DNA from: Meinhardsimonia xiamenensis
GTDB taxonomy: Bacteria; Pseudomonadota; Alphaproteobacteria; Rhodobacterales; Rhodobacteraceae
NCBI RefSeq assembly: GCF_900102905.1
Contig: NZ_FNFV01000004.1
Location: 186,001 to 250,000, forward strand
Length of the DNA: 64,000 nt
Direction: 5' to 3'
How positions within the stretch are numbered: position 1 is the first letter of the stretch; each line of letters opens with the position of its first letter. A program made the position numbers and the translations under genes. The notes beneath the pieces were generated by a model. The model had not been told where the DNA came from, made no database searches, and worked only from the letters and a program-made list of their open reading frames with translations. Below, piece after piece: positions 17,224 through 26,614 of the stretch.

Positions 17224-18311
17224 CGCCAGCTCCGTTGGGCTTTCTCCCGCATGCGGTCGGCAAAGCGTATGGCCGCGGCGACGGCACGGTAGTGCTCGGG
17301 GCGGATCTCCTCTCCGATCTCCACCGTGGCATGCAGCGCGCGCGCGGTTGGTGGATCGCGGCGGATCGGCACGCCGGCTTCTTGTGCCGCCTCTCGGATG
17401 CGCAGGGCAATTCTATCCACGCCCTTGGCCACGCAGACCGGGGCGGAGCCGGGCGCGCGGCTCCACTGCAGTGCAACCGCATAATGCTCCGGGTTGACGA
17501 TGACGACGTCGGCGCGCGACACCTCCGAGAGCATCGCATTCGTTGCGATCTCGTAGGCGCGCTGCCGTCTTGCCTGCCGCAAATGCGGATCACCCTCTGT
17601 TTGCTTGGCCTCATCCATGAGTTCTCTGCGCGACATGCGCATGCGCCTGAGGTGTTCGGCACGCTGGAAAAGGGCATCAATCACCCCGATGACTGCGGAG
17701 ATGCAGACCACAATCGCGAGGAACTGCAGTGTCAGGCCAAACAGCAGTGCCGTCGCCTGGCGCGGAGATTCGAAAAGCGCCGAAAGAATCTGCTCGAGAC
17801 GCAGGCTGATGAAAGTAAACAGTAGAACTCCGAAGACACAGAGCTTGAGGAAGCTCTTCCCGAACTCGAAGAGTCCGGCGCGGCCGAATTTTTGTGCCGC
17901 GTTCGAAAATGGAGATATGCGAGTGAGGCGCGGCTGCAGCTTCTGTGGAGCAATGACCAAAGCGCGTTGGAGCAGGAGGGAACAGAGAACCACGGCAGCC
18001 GGGACGCCGAGCCACGGAATTGCGTGGCCGACCGCCGTGACGATTATTCTTCCCGCTCGTGATTGGGCCGGCTCGGAGAACAGTTCGGCGGCAAGATCGG
18101 GGGCATGCGATACGAGCCCGGCGAATGAGTGTCCCATGCTTCCGAGGCTCGTGCTTCCGAAGGCAAGCGCCGCCAGGACAAACCCTCCATAGGCCGCAGC
18201 CGTGTTGAGATCTTGCGACCGGGCAATCTCGCCGCGCTTGCGCGCGTCGGCCAGCTTCTTTTCGGTGGCCTCATGCGGCTTGTCGCCACTGCGCTCGTCT
18301 TCGTCACTCAT
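17220..18311 (-). CDS. flhB: Flagellar export switch protein FlhB
   Basis: 363 residues. FlhB selects between rod/hook and filament substrates. N-terminus GDKPHEATEKKLADARKRG, four membrane helices between about residues 40 and 215, and the C-terminal cytoplasmic domain are all present. The auto-cleavage loop is unusual: it reads VNPEHYAVAL (residues 272-281) instead of the common NPTH, so the cleavable Asn-Pro bond and the His are kept but Thr is Glu (bases 17484-17495). The ATG at 18311 lies 5 bases after fliR. Overlaps the fliJ-like gene by four bases. Confidence 0.93.
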   Translation of the reverse strand: MSDEDERSGDKPHEATEKKLADARKRGEIARSQDLNTAAAYGGFVLAALAFGSTSLGSMGHSFAGLVSHAPDLAAELFSEPAQSRAGRIIVTAVGHAIPWLGVPAAVVLCSLLLQRALVIAPQKLQPRLTRISPFSNAAQKFGRAGLFEFGKSFLKLCVFGVLLFTFISLRLEQILSALFESPRQATALLFGLTLQFLAIVVCISAVIGVIDALFQRAEHLRRMRMSRRELMDEAKQTEGDPHLRQARRQRAYEIATNAMLSEVSRADVVIVNPEHYAVALQWSRAPGSAPVCVAKGVDRIALRIREAAQEAGVPIRRDPPTARALHATVEIGEEIRPEHYRAVAAAIRFADRMREKAQRSWR

Positions 18312-18316
18312 CGTGC

Positions 18317-19120
18317 TCAAGGCGCGTAAGGGTTCGCGAGCGTGGCCATCAGCCAGGCGTTCCAAACTGACAACAGCGCCGGAAGTGCGAGCAGAAGCAT
18401 CACGAGGCCACCGGCGGTGATCGCCGGAGCCCCGACAAAGGCGACCATGAGCTGGGGCATGGCGCGGTTGATGACTCCGAGCGCGACATTGTAGAGCAGC
18501 GCGCCGATCGCGAAGGGAGCCGCGAGGCTGAAGGCCATGGCAAAGGCGCGCGCCACAGTCCCGATCCCCCACTCCGAGACAGCAGCAGCATCGGGCAATC
18601 GGCCGGCCGGCAGCGGGCCATAGGACATGATGATCGCTTCGGCGATTTGCAGGTGCAACCCTGTGGTCATGGCCAGGGCGAGACCGCTTACATACATCAC
18701 TTGAGCGATTGCCGGCTGCGGCTCGGGTCCGCTGGAACCGAGCAATTGCGACAGCGAAGTTGACTGAGCGATGATCGCTCCTGCCATCTGCAGCGCCTGC
18801 ACCATGAGCCGCAGAGCAGCCCCAAGCGCCAACCCCGCGGCGGTTTCGGTGGCGACAAAACGAAAAAGCTGCATCGGTCGGGAAACGGCAAGATCCGCTC
18901 CTGCGGTCGGAGCTATGGCCGGCGCGACGACCGCGGTGAAGGCGAGGGCAAGAACAAGCCGCACCCGGACTGAAAGCTGAAGCGAGCCGAAACCGGGCAA
19001 CAGAGCCATTGCAGCGCCGACGCGGAAGAACACGACGCTCCAGAGCAACGCCATACTTTGCAAGGGCGCAAGTAGCGGCAGATGAAGGACATCGGAAAAC
19101 GTGCCCGTTGACGGACTCAT
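18317..19120 (-). CDS. fliR: Flagellar export gate protein FliR
   Basis: 267 residues, six predicted membrane helices. FliR completes the FliPQR gate. Typical segments are FFRVGAAMALLPGFG near the N-terminus and INRAMPQLMVAFVGAP in the C-terminal third. The ATG at 19120 overlaps the flhA stop by four bases, the usual coupling between these genes. Confidence 0.92.
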   Translation of the reverse strand: MSPSTGTFSDVLHLPLLAPLQSMALLWSVVFFRVGAAMALLPGFGSLQLSVRVRLVLALAFTAVVAPAIAPTAGADLAVSRPMQLFRFVATETAAGLALGAALRLMVQALQMAGAIIAQSTSLSQLLGSSGPEPQPAIAQVMYVSGLALAMTTGLHLQIAEAIIMSYGPLPAGRLPDAAAVSEWGIGTVARAFAMAFSLAAPFAIGALLYNVALGVINRAMPQLMVAFVGAPAITAGGLVMLLLALPALLSVWNAWLMATLANPYAP

Positions 19121-21201
19121 GCCGCGACCGTCCCAACCAGTGTGGGGCGGCTCTCCGTCCCGATTTCCTCGAATGAGAGCACCGGATTCGTAAGCCCTCT
19201 CGCCCGAACAATGGCTGCCAGGTACCGCCGCCGGCGGGCGGAGGTGACGAGTCCGGGGAAATTCCCGCCCTCGGCGGCGTGCGCGAGACAGTCCGTGATG
19301 CCTTTCGTCAGCTTCTGAAAATGCTCTGGTGGCAGTGCGACATCGCAAAGCCCTGTCGGGCGTTCCAGTTCGTGGGTCTGGAAAAGCTGTTCCCAGACTG
19401 GGTCTAGCTGTATGAGCGGAAGGGTTCCGTCCGCCCGACGGATCTGGGCGACTATCTGAAAGCCCAGCCTCTGGCGCACATGATCCGCGATGCCCTCGGC
19501 CGTGGAGTGCAGATTGCGCGCTTCGGCTATGGCCTCGAGGATCAGTGGCAGATTGCGGATCGAGACGCGCTCTTCGAGCAGGAGCCGCAGAACGGTGAGC
19601 AGCAGATCGGTCGGCACCTTGTCAGGAATGAGTTCGTCGAGGAGGCGGCGGTTGGCCTGAGCTCGCTCCGGGTCCGAGACAGAAGTGAAGGCGTCGAGCA
19701 GGCGCCTCAGGCCTCGCAAGCTCAAAAGGCGCGGGAAATTCGACTTGACGACTTCGAGCATATGGGTGGCCAATACCTCATTGGGGGTAACGATTGTCGC
19801 CCCGGCGAGCGCCGCACTTTCCTGATCGGCCGGGCTTATCCAGCGGGCGGGGGCGCCGTAGACCGGCTCGCGAACGTCCTCTCCGGCAGGCAAGGACGCC
19901 GTTTCATCACCAGGAATGGCCAGGACGCGTTCCACACGCAGCCTGTCCTCGGCCTGAATGACCCCTTGTATCCGGATGCGGTACCCCCCGGATGGGAGTG
20001 ACGGCTCGTCGGTCAGGCGGATCTCGGGAAGGATCAGGCCGTAGGTTGTGGCAATGTGGCTGCGCATGCTCGCAATGCGTGCGTCAAGTCCCGTTGCCGG
20101 TTCGAGAACGGTTGCAACAAGGTCCGGCGCAAATTCCAGGTGAATTTCGTCAAGGTCGAGCGTGTCGCCAAGCGAGGGAGCGGCGGGGCGCGCCTCGCCT
20201 TGAGCGGCTTCCGTCTCCTTTACGTCGTGGGCGGTGGCGCGGCGCTGAATGTGGAAGCCGGTCCCGGCGAGGGCAATGGCGCCAGCCATAAAGGGGACCA
20301 TCGGAAGGCCCGGCACCAGGGCGAAAAGGGCCAGCAGCAGCCCTACCGTTATCAGCGCGGCGGGATACCGGCCGAATTGCGAGATGAGCGCTACATCGGT
20401 TGACCCGGTCGCTCCACCGCGAGCGAGGAGAAGTGCAGAAGCAACGGATATGATCACCGCCGGGATCTGGCTCACGAGCCCGTCCCCAACCGTGAGAATT
20501 GCATAGGTCTCAAAAGCGCGCGCAAGCGGCATGCCATGGGCGAGAACGCCGATGGAAAGCCCCATGACCAGGTTGAGCAATGTGATCAGCAGGCCTGCAA
20601 CAGCGTCACCTTTGACGAATTTCGATGCACCGTCGAGCGATCCGAAAAAGGTTGTCTCCAGCTGTTCCTTTTCGCGGCGTGCCTTGGCCTCGGCGTGGTC
20701 GATGGCACCAGCGGACATGTCGCTGTCAATCGCCAGCTGCTTGCCCGGCATGCCGTCAAGGGCGAAGCGCGCTCCCACTTCTGCCATGCGTGCGGCGCCT
20801 TTGGTGATGACGACGAAATTGACGATGAGAAGGACGCCAAAGACGACCAGGCCAAGAAAGATGCTGCCGCCCATGACGAACATGGCGAAGCCCTCGATCA
20901 CCTCGCCTGCCGCATCAGTCCCCGTATGGCCGTTGCCGATGATCAGTTTTGTCGATGAGACGTTGAGCGCCAGCCGCAGCATGAGAGACGCGAGCAGGAC
21001 CGTCGGAAAGGAAGAGAAATCGAGCGGCTTTTCGATGAACAGCGTGATGGTGAAGATCAAAATGGCGAGCCCGAAGGAAGCGGCCAACCCCACGTCGAGC
21101 ACCCATGCGGGCATGGGCAAGATCATCATGGTGATCACCGCCATCAAGGCGAGCGCCAGCACGATCGTGGGCTGGAACAGCGCCGAGCGCAGTGTCTTCA
21201 T
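19117..21201 (-). CDS. flhA: Flagellar export gate protein FlhA
   Basis: 694 residues, the normal FlhA length. The N-terminal half holds about eight membrane helices; conserved pieces are SFPTVLLASLMLRLALNVSS, GAARMAEVGARFALDGMPGKQ and GLLITLLNLVMGLSIGV. The C-terminal cytoplasmic domain (from about residue 350) is the docking platform for chaperone-substrate complexes. It overlaps the transglycosylase gene upstream and fliR downstream by four bases each. Confidence 0.96.
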   Translation of the reverse strand: MKTLRSALFQPTIVLALALMAVITMMILPMPAWVLDVGLAASFGLAILIFTITLFIEKPLDFSSFPTVLLASLMLRLALNVSSTKLIIGNGHTGTDAAGEVIEGFAMFVMGGSIFLGLVVFGVLLIVNFVVITKGAARMAEVGARFALDGMPGKQLAIDSDMSAGAIDHAEAKARREKEQLETTFFGSLDGASKFVKGDAVAGLLITLLNLVMGLSIGVLAHGMPLARAFETYAILTVGDGLVSQIPAVIISVASALLLARGGATGSTDVALISQFGRYPAALITVGLLLALFALVPGLPMVPFMAGAIALAGTGFHIQRRATAHDVKETEAAQGEARPAAPSLGDTLDLDEIHLEFAPDLVATVLEPATGLDARIASMRSHIATTYGLILPEIRLTDEPSLPSGGYRIRIQGVIQAEDRLRVERVLAIPGDETASLPAGEDVREPVYGAPARWISPADQESAALAGATIVTPNEVLATHMLEVVKSNFPRLLSLRGLRRLLDAFTSVSDPERAQANRRLLDELIPDKVPTDLLLTVLRLLLEERVSIRNLPLILEAIAEARNLHSTAEGIADHVRQRLGFQIVAQIRRADGTLPLIQLDPVWEQLFQTHELERPTGLCDVALPPEHFQKLTKGITDCLAHAAEGGNFPGLVTSARRRRYLAAIVRARGLTNPVLSFEEIGTESRPTLVGTVAA

Positions 21202-21926
21202 GGCTTGAGACCTTGGACAAGCGGCATTGGGCCTTGCTGCACAAGCGGTACCAGCGAGCCGAGCCGAGGCTCGTGTGCGCGCGCAGAGGACAACAGCGGA
21301 CCGGTGGCGTTACCCTGTAGCGTCCTGTCCGTCGATCCTGCGGGAGGATCGCCTTGGGTTGATGCTGGCACTTCGAAACGCGCGAGTATTGCGCGAAACC
21401 GGTTCCGATAACGGCTGGCATGAACCTCTTTCCGAGAGTGATAGGCACCCGCCGCAGTCACCCAATCGCCGGTCTCGCGGTGCAGCTGCTTCAGGAAGCG
21501 GGCAGCGTACATAGCGCTGGCGACGGGGTCGAACATCTCCGCCATCGACGAAAATGCGGAGCCGTGCCAGCGGTAATTGATCTGAAAACATCCGAGGTCA
21601 AGATTTCGCTCACCTCTTGCGTGGAGGGCTCTGGCAAAGTCGAGCGCTTCGCGTCTCGATTCAAACCAGTGGCCTTCTCCGGCAGCGTTGACCGTCCAAG
21701 GCCAGGGCCCGAACCGCTGACCGAGAGGCCGCCCGGATTCGGCCAAGGCGATGGCCTGAAGAACGCGGTCGGGCACACCGTATGCCGCCGCGGCACGTCG
21801 GGCGGCCCGCTCGCAAGTCGCCGCCCATGCGCTAGCCGGATTTGGCGCAGAAACAAGTACGGTAAGCAGCGCCATCGAGAACGCAATGAGCGGAGGGATC
21901 AATCTCCATCTTTCAGTGCGCGTCAT
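21198..21926 (-). CDS. Lytic transglycosylase (SLT domain), flagellar-associated
   Basis: 242 residues with a signal peptide (about 12-35). The lysozyme-like SLT domain spans roughly 38-190: catalytic Glu63 in AIALAESGRP, the LDLGCFQINYRWHG segment and the AAGAYHSR loop. The C-terminal tail is Pro/Gly-rich and probably disordered. It overlaps flhA by four bases, so it is made with the export gate. The likely job is to open the peptidoglycan so the rod can pass, as SltF does in Rhodobacter sphaeroides, where FlgJ lacks a muramidase domain; that equivalence is inferred. Confidence 0.82.
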   Translation of the reverse strand: MTRTERWRLIPPLIAFSMALLTVLVSAPNPASAWAATCERAARRAAAAYGVPDRVLQAIALAESGRPLGQRFGPWPWTVNAAGEGHWFESRREALDFARALHARGERNLDLGCFQINYRWHGSAFSSMAEMFDPVASAMYAARFLKQLHRETGDWVTAAGAYHSRKEVHASRYRNRFRAILARFEVPASTQGDPPAGSTDRTLQGNATGPLLSSARAHEPRLGSLVPLVQQGPMPLVQGLKP

Positions 21927-21971
21927 GAAGACAGACCCCGAATGGCAAACGTTGAACCTCGTTGGAGAAGA

Positions 21972-24512
21972 CTAGCGAGAAGGCCTTACCAACTCATTGT
22001 CGTCGACAGGCTCCTTGGCGGCGCGACTGAGCAGTGCGGCAACTTGCCCGCGCAACATGGCGCTCTCGGAGAGAAGTCGTCGGCTCGAGGCCAGTGTCGG
22101 TGCGGATGTAACACTGCTGCCGGTCGCGGGAGGAAGGGCGGAGGTGCCTTGGCTGTGGGACAAGCTGGAAGTCGGGGAACTGTCGCCCTTCTCTCCCGGC
22201 GCCCCGGGCTCTTGCAGTGCATTGCCATGGCCTCTGGAAATTCGCTGGGTCGTGGCTGCCGGCGGTTCATGCTCAGGCGACCCCGCATGTTGCAGGAGCA
22301 TGGAGGCTCCGTAGGCTCTTTGCTGTGCGCGCAGGATCCGGGTGCGCAGCGTGCGGACCGGTTCGCTTTCGTTGTCAAGACCTTCGATCATTCGTCCCGC
22401 GAGATCGGGAAGACCGTGCCGCGCGAGCCCGGTAGCCAACGCGAGCCTTGCTCTTTGCTTTGCGGGGCCTGTCGGGATACGCCGGCCGAGACGCAAACAG
22501 AGAGGCAACAAGCGCGGGAACTGTGTTGATTGAACTGTCCGCTCGATGGTTTCGGCCGACAGAATCGCCAGAGTGTCATTGGGGGCTGGTCGGGCGTCCA
22601 GTGACCTGATCAATTCCTCGATTGCATCTTGCCACCGACCGGAGGCCATGAGGGCCTCGATATGCTGCTGCTTGAGCGCATCGCCGAGGGGAGTGCCTCT
22701 GAATTCCACCGAGCGCGCCGAGAGTTCCTCGATCATTGCGCGCCCGGCAGTTCGACCTGCCGCCAGTTCGCGCTTTGCAAGGGCGAGCAGGGCCCGCGCC
22801 GCTTCCTCGCCGGTTCCGCGCCGCAATGTCATGAGCGCCGCACGGGCCTCTGCTTCCGCGTTCTCGCCGGTCGACAGTGCCGAGGCGAGCCGCATCGCCG
22901 CGGTCACCGGGCCCGGCGCCCTTTCGTAGCTCGACCTGATCGCGAATGCGGGCTGGGGCAGGTTGTCGGCGGTGAGGCGAGCCACCAAAGGCGGACCGAG
23001 AAGGCGTCGCAAGTGGGATGGAAGCTCAGCGAACGCGTTGACAATCGCCTGGGCATTGATGTCATGCGGCCGATCCATCTCGGGTTGGGAGAGATAAGCC
23101 CAGAGCGCAGCCCGCCCGGAACAGGAATGTTGACCACTGAAGATGTCTGCCGCGTCTCCCAGGTGTCCATCGATAATGCGCGCGATCGCCTTCAGGCTGG
23201 CGCTGTCCGAGGGCGCTTGAGCCCCGAATGCCTCAAGCACGGCGATGGCTTCCGCGCCGAATCCCCAGAACAACAGGTGCCGGGCCCTCGAAAGCACCAT
23301 CTCCGGCACGGGCCTGTCGCGGTCGTCGAGCAGCTGGGCGCGGTGTCGGGACAGGTCCGGAAAGGGCAACTCATCGCTCCAGGACGGGACGTCGAGAAGC
23401 TCGTCGGGCAAACACGGAATGCCTTGATCGGTCACGGGGGGCTCTTCCGCGCCACTTCCGAACCATTCGTCTATGACGCTTTCCACCTGAATATTGGAGC
23501 TTTCCCTTTCCCCCGGTTCGCCAATGCGGTCCGTGCTTGTGCGGCTCGAGGGGGCGCCGCGCTCCCCGGCCTCTGGTGAAGGCTTGCGGTTATGCATGGC
23601 GGCACTCTGGCGAGAACTCGCGCTGTCGCCAGCCTCGGGAGTGGGCAAGCCAGTGGCGATGGCGACGAGGCCCTGGCTGGCGCCGCGCGCGAGGTCTTGC
23701 AGAAGCGCATGGAGTAGATCCCCTCGCCGCCCATCGGTCGCATGCATGGAGGATGCCTTGGGGAGCACCATCGGGGTGATCGTCTGGACAGTGCCCGGCT
23801 GATTGTCTCCCGGCTTGCTCTGCGTCGGCCGAGATTGCGTTTCGGCATGTGGCTTCCGGCCGTCGGCGATGACCCGCCAGATCGCGAGAGTGTCTCCGTG
23901 GAAGGCGTTGAACGTCGAGGAAGATGGTTTGCCTGTGGGAGCGCGGTCGGGGGTGGCGGCGGGGGCATCCATGACATCGACGACGAGGCCCGCGTCGACG
24001 AGAAAACTGCGTATGCGACAGTCGCAAGCCAGCCCGATCTCGATGCTGTCGGGGCCGGTGCGAGATATCCGTTCGATCCGGTGACGCGTGATGAAGCGGA
24101 AAACATCCTGCGTCACAAAGCGATGCTCTCCTTCGATCCAGACTGACACTCGCCGTTCGTCCGTGTCCACGCTCCAATCGGGCATCGGCGAAATCAGGAA
24201 TACGAGTCGCGAGAAGTCGGGGTGATCGCCTGAGCGAACGCGTATCGTCGCCCCCCAGGAAGGTTCCGCGAAGCTCAGGATCAGGGTGATGAGAATGATT
24301 GCAAGTCGTGGAATCGCTCGGGTGGCGGTGCATCGGGCCGCCGGGATGGCCTTGAGGAAGGGGCCTCTGACAGTCGTCGCTCCGCTGTGGCGGCCCGGTG
24401 CACTTATCGAAAACCTTGCCGGTGAACGGTCCGGCTGGCACGCGGAGGCGCATCGCAGGGCGTCGCGTCCCGCGCGGTCGGACAAGGCGCGGCGGCATGT
24501 TCGGCGCCTCAT
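21972..24512 (-). CDS. Large exported protein of unknown function in the motA operon
   Basis: 846 residues from an ATG that overlaps the motA stop (ATGA). The first 65 residues are Arg/Cys-rich and look unlike a protein start; a hydrophobic signal or anchor (IILITLILSFAEPSWG) follows at about 70-87. After it comes an AMIN-like beta domain (about 88-175, with RVRSGDHPDFSRLVFLI). A low-complexity Ser/Pro-rich linker runs to about 370. Then an alpha-helical region of about 350 residues with Ala/Leu-rich repeat-like pairs resembles TPR/SEL-type repeats, and a disordered tail ends the protein. No known flagellar protein is recognised. Its place between motA and the transglycosylase suggests a periplasmic or stator-associated role. 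A downstream start nearer the signal is possible, but no ATG or GTG was found in frame. Confidence 0.65.
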   Translation of the reverse strand: MRRRTCRRALSDRAGRDALRCASACQPDRSPARFSISAPGRHSGATTVRGPFLKAIPAARCTATRAIPRLAIILITLILSFAEPSWGATIRVRSGDHPDFSRLVFLISPMPDWSVDTDERRVSVWIEGEHRFVTQDVFRFITRHRIERISRTGPDSIEIGLACDCRIRSFLVDAGLVVDVMDAPAATPDRAPTGKPSSSTFNAFHGDTLAIWRVIADGRKPHAETQSRPTQSKPGDNQPGTVQTITPMVLPKASSMHATDGRRGDLLHALLQDLARGASQGLVAIATGLPTPEAGDSASSRQSAAMHNRKPSPEAGERGAPSSRTSTDRIGEPGERESSNIQVESVIDEWFGSGAEEPPVTDQGIPCLPDELLDVPSWSDELPFPDLSRHRAQLLDDRDRPVPEMVLSRARHLLFWGFGAEAIAVLEAFGAQAPSDSASLKAIARIIDGHLGDAADIFSGQHSCSGRAALWAYLSQPEMDRPHDINAQAIVNAFAELPSHLRRLLGPPLVARLTADNLPQPAFAIRSSYERAPGPVTAAMRLASALSTGENAEAEARAALMTLRRGTGEEAARALLALAKRELAAGRTAGRAMIEELSARSVEFRGTPLGDALKQQHIEALMASGRWQDAIEELIRSLDARPAPNDTLAILSAETIERTVQSTQFPRLLPLCLRLGRRIPTGPAKQRARLALATGLARHGLPDLAGRMIEGLDNESEPVRTLRTRILRAQQRAYGASMLLQHAGSPEHEPPAATTQRISRGHGNALQEPGAPGEKGDSSPTSSLSHSQGTSALPPATGSSVTSAPTLASSRRLLSESAMLRGQVAALLSRAAKEPVDDNELVRPSR

Positions 24513-25378
24513 GCTGCCTCCTGCTTCACTTTTCGAAGCGCATCCTCGAGTTCGCCATAGCTGGGACGAACATTGTGGGGCGTGTTCTGCCGGCCGACCT
24601 CGATACAGATATTTGTTGCGTGATTATGAAGATTTGCGACCAAGACCTCGCGGATGAGCTGGTAAAATTGCGCGTCCTCCTCCACCACGGCCTTCAATCG
24701 CGCGGCGAAGGGGCCCACGATCCCGTAGGCGAGGAATACTCCAAGAAACGTACCGACGAGCGCGCCGCCGATCAGCTTTCCAAGGATTTCGGGAGGTTGG
24801 TCGATCGAGCCCATGGTCTTGATCACGCCGAGCACTGCGGCAACGATCCCCAGGGCAGGCAGACCATCGGCCATGGTCTGCAGGGCGTGGCTGGAGTGAA
24901 GCGCGTGATGAAGGGATGCCTCCATGCGCTTTTCGAGCACCTCCTCGACCTGGTGGGGATCGTCATAGTTCATCGACGCGGAGCGGAGCGTGTCGCAGAT
25001 CAGTTCGATCGCCTCGTGGTCCTGCAGGATTCTCGGGTACTTCTGGAAAATCGGCGAGTTTCCGGGCGCTTCGATATGCTCCTCGAGGGCAACAGCGTTT
25101 TCGCGCGCAAGCCGGATAAGCTCGAAAAGCAGGCACAGCAGGTCGCGGTAGTCGGGAGCTTTCCAGCGCGTGCCCTTGAAGACCTTTCCGAGGTCCCTGA
25201 TCGTGCTTTTTATTGCTGCCAGATCGTTTGACAGCACGAAAGCCCCGACCGCAGCCCCGCCGATCATCGTCAGCTCATAGGGCAGGGACTTGACTATGAT
25301 GGACATCTTGCCGCCGGCAGCGAGATAGCCGCCGAAGACCATGACGAAGATTACGATGATACCGACGACACCGATCAT
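24509..25378 (-). CDS. motA: Flagellar stator protein MotA
   Basis: 289 residues, family length. Four membrane helices: IGVVGIIVIFVMVFGGYL at the N-terminus, ELTMIGGAAVGAFVLS, and the pore pair GLPALGIVAAVLGVIKTMG and KLIGGALVGTFLGVFLAYG. The cytoplasmic loop between carries the charged residues that face the switch protein FliG. The proton-conducting stator needs MotB, which is not next to it and not in the window. The gene follows the motE-like gene after a 92-base gap. Confidence 0.93.
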   Translation of the reverse strand: MIGVVGIIVIFVMVFGGYLAAGGKMSIIVKSLPYELTMIGGAAVGAFVLSNDLAAIKSTIRDLGKVFKGTRWKAPDYRDLLCLLFELIRLARENAVALEEHIEAPGNSPIFQKYPRILQDHEAIELICDTLRSASMNYDDPHQVEEVLEKRMEASLHHALHSSHALQTMADGLPALGIVAAVLGVIKTMGSIDQPPEILGKLIGGALVGTFLGVFLAYGIVGPFAARLKAVVEEDAQFYQLIREVLVANLHNHATNICIEVGRQNTPHNVRPSYGELEDALRKVKQEAA

Positions 25379-25470
25379 GGGCCTGTTCCCGTCCCTCGCG
25401 TCGACAAGGATCGTCGAGACCGGTTAAGGGAGGCTTTGCGCTGTGGGATTCTTCTGCGCTGAGGCGCGCA

Positions 25471-26115
25471 CTATTCCCTGGGCGCTCCGGCGTTGCGCCC
25501 GGCGAGCACGACGCTGATCGCATAGGCTGCCCGAGGTGTCAGGCCCGCCATGATTGCGGCGGCCGCGTCGGGGCGCATCCGGGCCAGGAAACCGGCCGCA
25601 AAATCCGGAGCCATCTGGCTGAAGAGTTCGGCCGCCTCCTTCGGTTTCATGTTCTCGTAAACAGCCGTCAGGCGGGAGATGTCATCCTCGGCGCCGGTCT
25701 CGACACGGCTGATCGTGCCTGACAGGCGCGCCTCGGCGTCTTCGAGTGCCTCGAGCTTCTGGAGTATTTCCTTCCTGGTCGCCGCCAATCTGGCCTCTTG
25801 AGCGGCGATCGCTGCCTCACGTTCTTCCACCTTTTTGAGGCGCGTGCTCAGCTCCGTGACCAATGCGCCGATCTCGTCATCCGAGGGACAGCTGGTCACC
25901 GTCCTGGTTCCTGTCGCTGGCTCCGCGGGAGACGGGTGCACCTCGATCCCGAGCGTCGCGGCGTCCCGCGAGGTCAAGGCGTGCCCTCCGCCGTAACCGG
26001 CCGCGGCGCGCACCACCGCAGAGGAGACAAGGAGCGCGGCGATCAGCATCAGCACGCCTCCTCCCCGCGCAATCCGCCTCGACCGGGTGTTGGCAGGGTT
26101 GATCGCTCGCTTCAT
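25471..26115 (-). CDS. MotE-like periplasmic flagellar protein
   Basis: 214 residues. An N-terminal anchor or signal (about 21-37) is followed by a Pro-rich stretch, a long coiled coil (about 85-150, LSTRLKKVEEREAAIAAQEA and onward) and a C-terminal MgtE-N/FliG-like helical domain (VYENMKPKEAAELFSQMAP, ARMRPDAAAAIMAGL). This domain order is that of MotE, a chaperone-like periplasmic motility protein first described in rhizobia. It overlaps the DUF6468-like gene by four bases. Confidence 0.75.
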   Translation of the reverse strand: MKRAINPANTRSRRIARGGGVLMLIAALLVSSAVVRAAAGYGGGHALTSRDAATLGIEVHPSPAEPATGTRTVTSCPSDDEIGALVTELSTRLKKVEEREAAIAAQEARLAATRKEILQKLEALEDAEARLSGTISRVETGAEDDISRLTAVYENMKPKEAAELFSQMAPDFAAGFLARMRPDAAAAIMAGLTPRAAYAISVVLAGRNAGAPRE

Positions 26116-26600
26116 TCGGCGGCCTCCCGCGGATTGGGCCGTCGGCTTCTGAACAGCGTCCCGACGCGCTCTTCCTTTGCAAGTGCTTGTTTTACAGCGG
26201 CTTCGCCTTCCTGGCGTTGCGTGCCCGTGCGCATGATCGTGGAAGCGCCATCGCTGGCTCCGCCATCTCGCGCGCTCTGCTTCTCAGTCCTCGAAGTGTC
26301 GGAAGCGCCGGGAATGTCGTGCATGGACGCGACAAGCAGCTCCAGTTTGCGGGCAACGGCGTCGGCTCTTCCGGTCAGCTCGGCCAGGTCCCGCGTGGCG
26401 CTTCCGGCCGTGTCCTGTGCGCTCTGAAGCGCTCTGGTCATGTCGTCGACCTGGGCAGAAAGAACGGCGATTGCGCCACCGACGCCCTTCTCAAGATCGG
26501 TGAAGCGGCTCAGGCGGCGCGACAGGATGAAACAATAAAACGCCGCCCCGGCTGCTCCCCCGATCAGCAAGATGTCGGCGATCTGCTCAAGCACTGGCAT
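26112..26600 (-). CDS. Membrane-anchored flagellar-locus protein, DUF6468/PflI-like
   Basis: 162 residues. One N-terminal helix (about 8-26, ILLIGGAAGAAFYCFILSRR) and then a coiled region of about 70 residues (LEKGVGGAIAVLSAQVDDMT), ending in a polar tail. Small proteins of this kind sit between fliL and motE in many alphaproteobacterial flagellar clusters; the Caulobacter member PflI affects flagellar placement. The family assignment is from memory of context and topology, not from a search. Confidence 0.55.
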   Translation of the reverse strand: MPVLEQIADILLIGGAAGAAFYCFILSRRLSRFTDLEKGVGGAIAVLSAQVDDMTRALQSAQDTAGSATRDLAELTGRADAVARKLELLVASMHDIPGASDTSRTEKQSARDGGASDGASTIMRTGTQRQEGEAAVKQALAKEERVGTLFRSRRPNPREAAE

Positions 26601-26614
26601 GGACGGCTCGCTTT

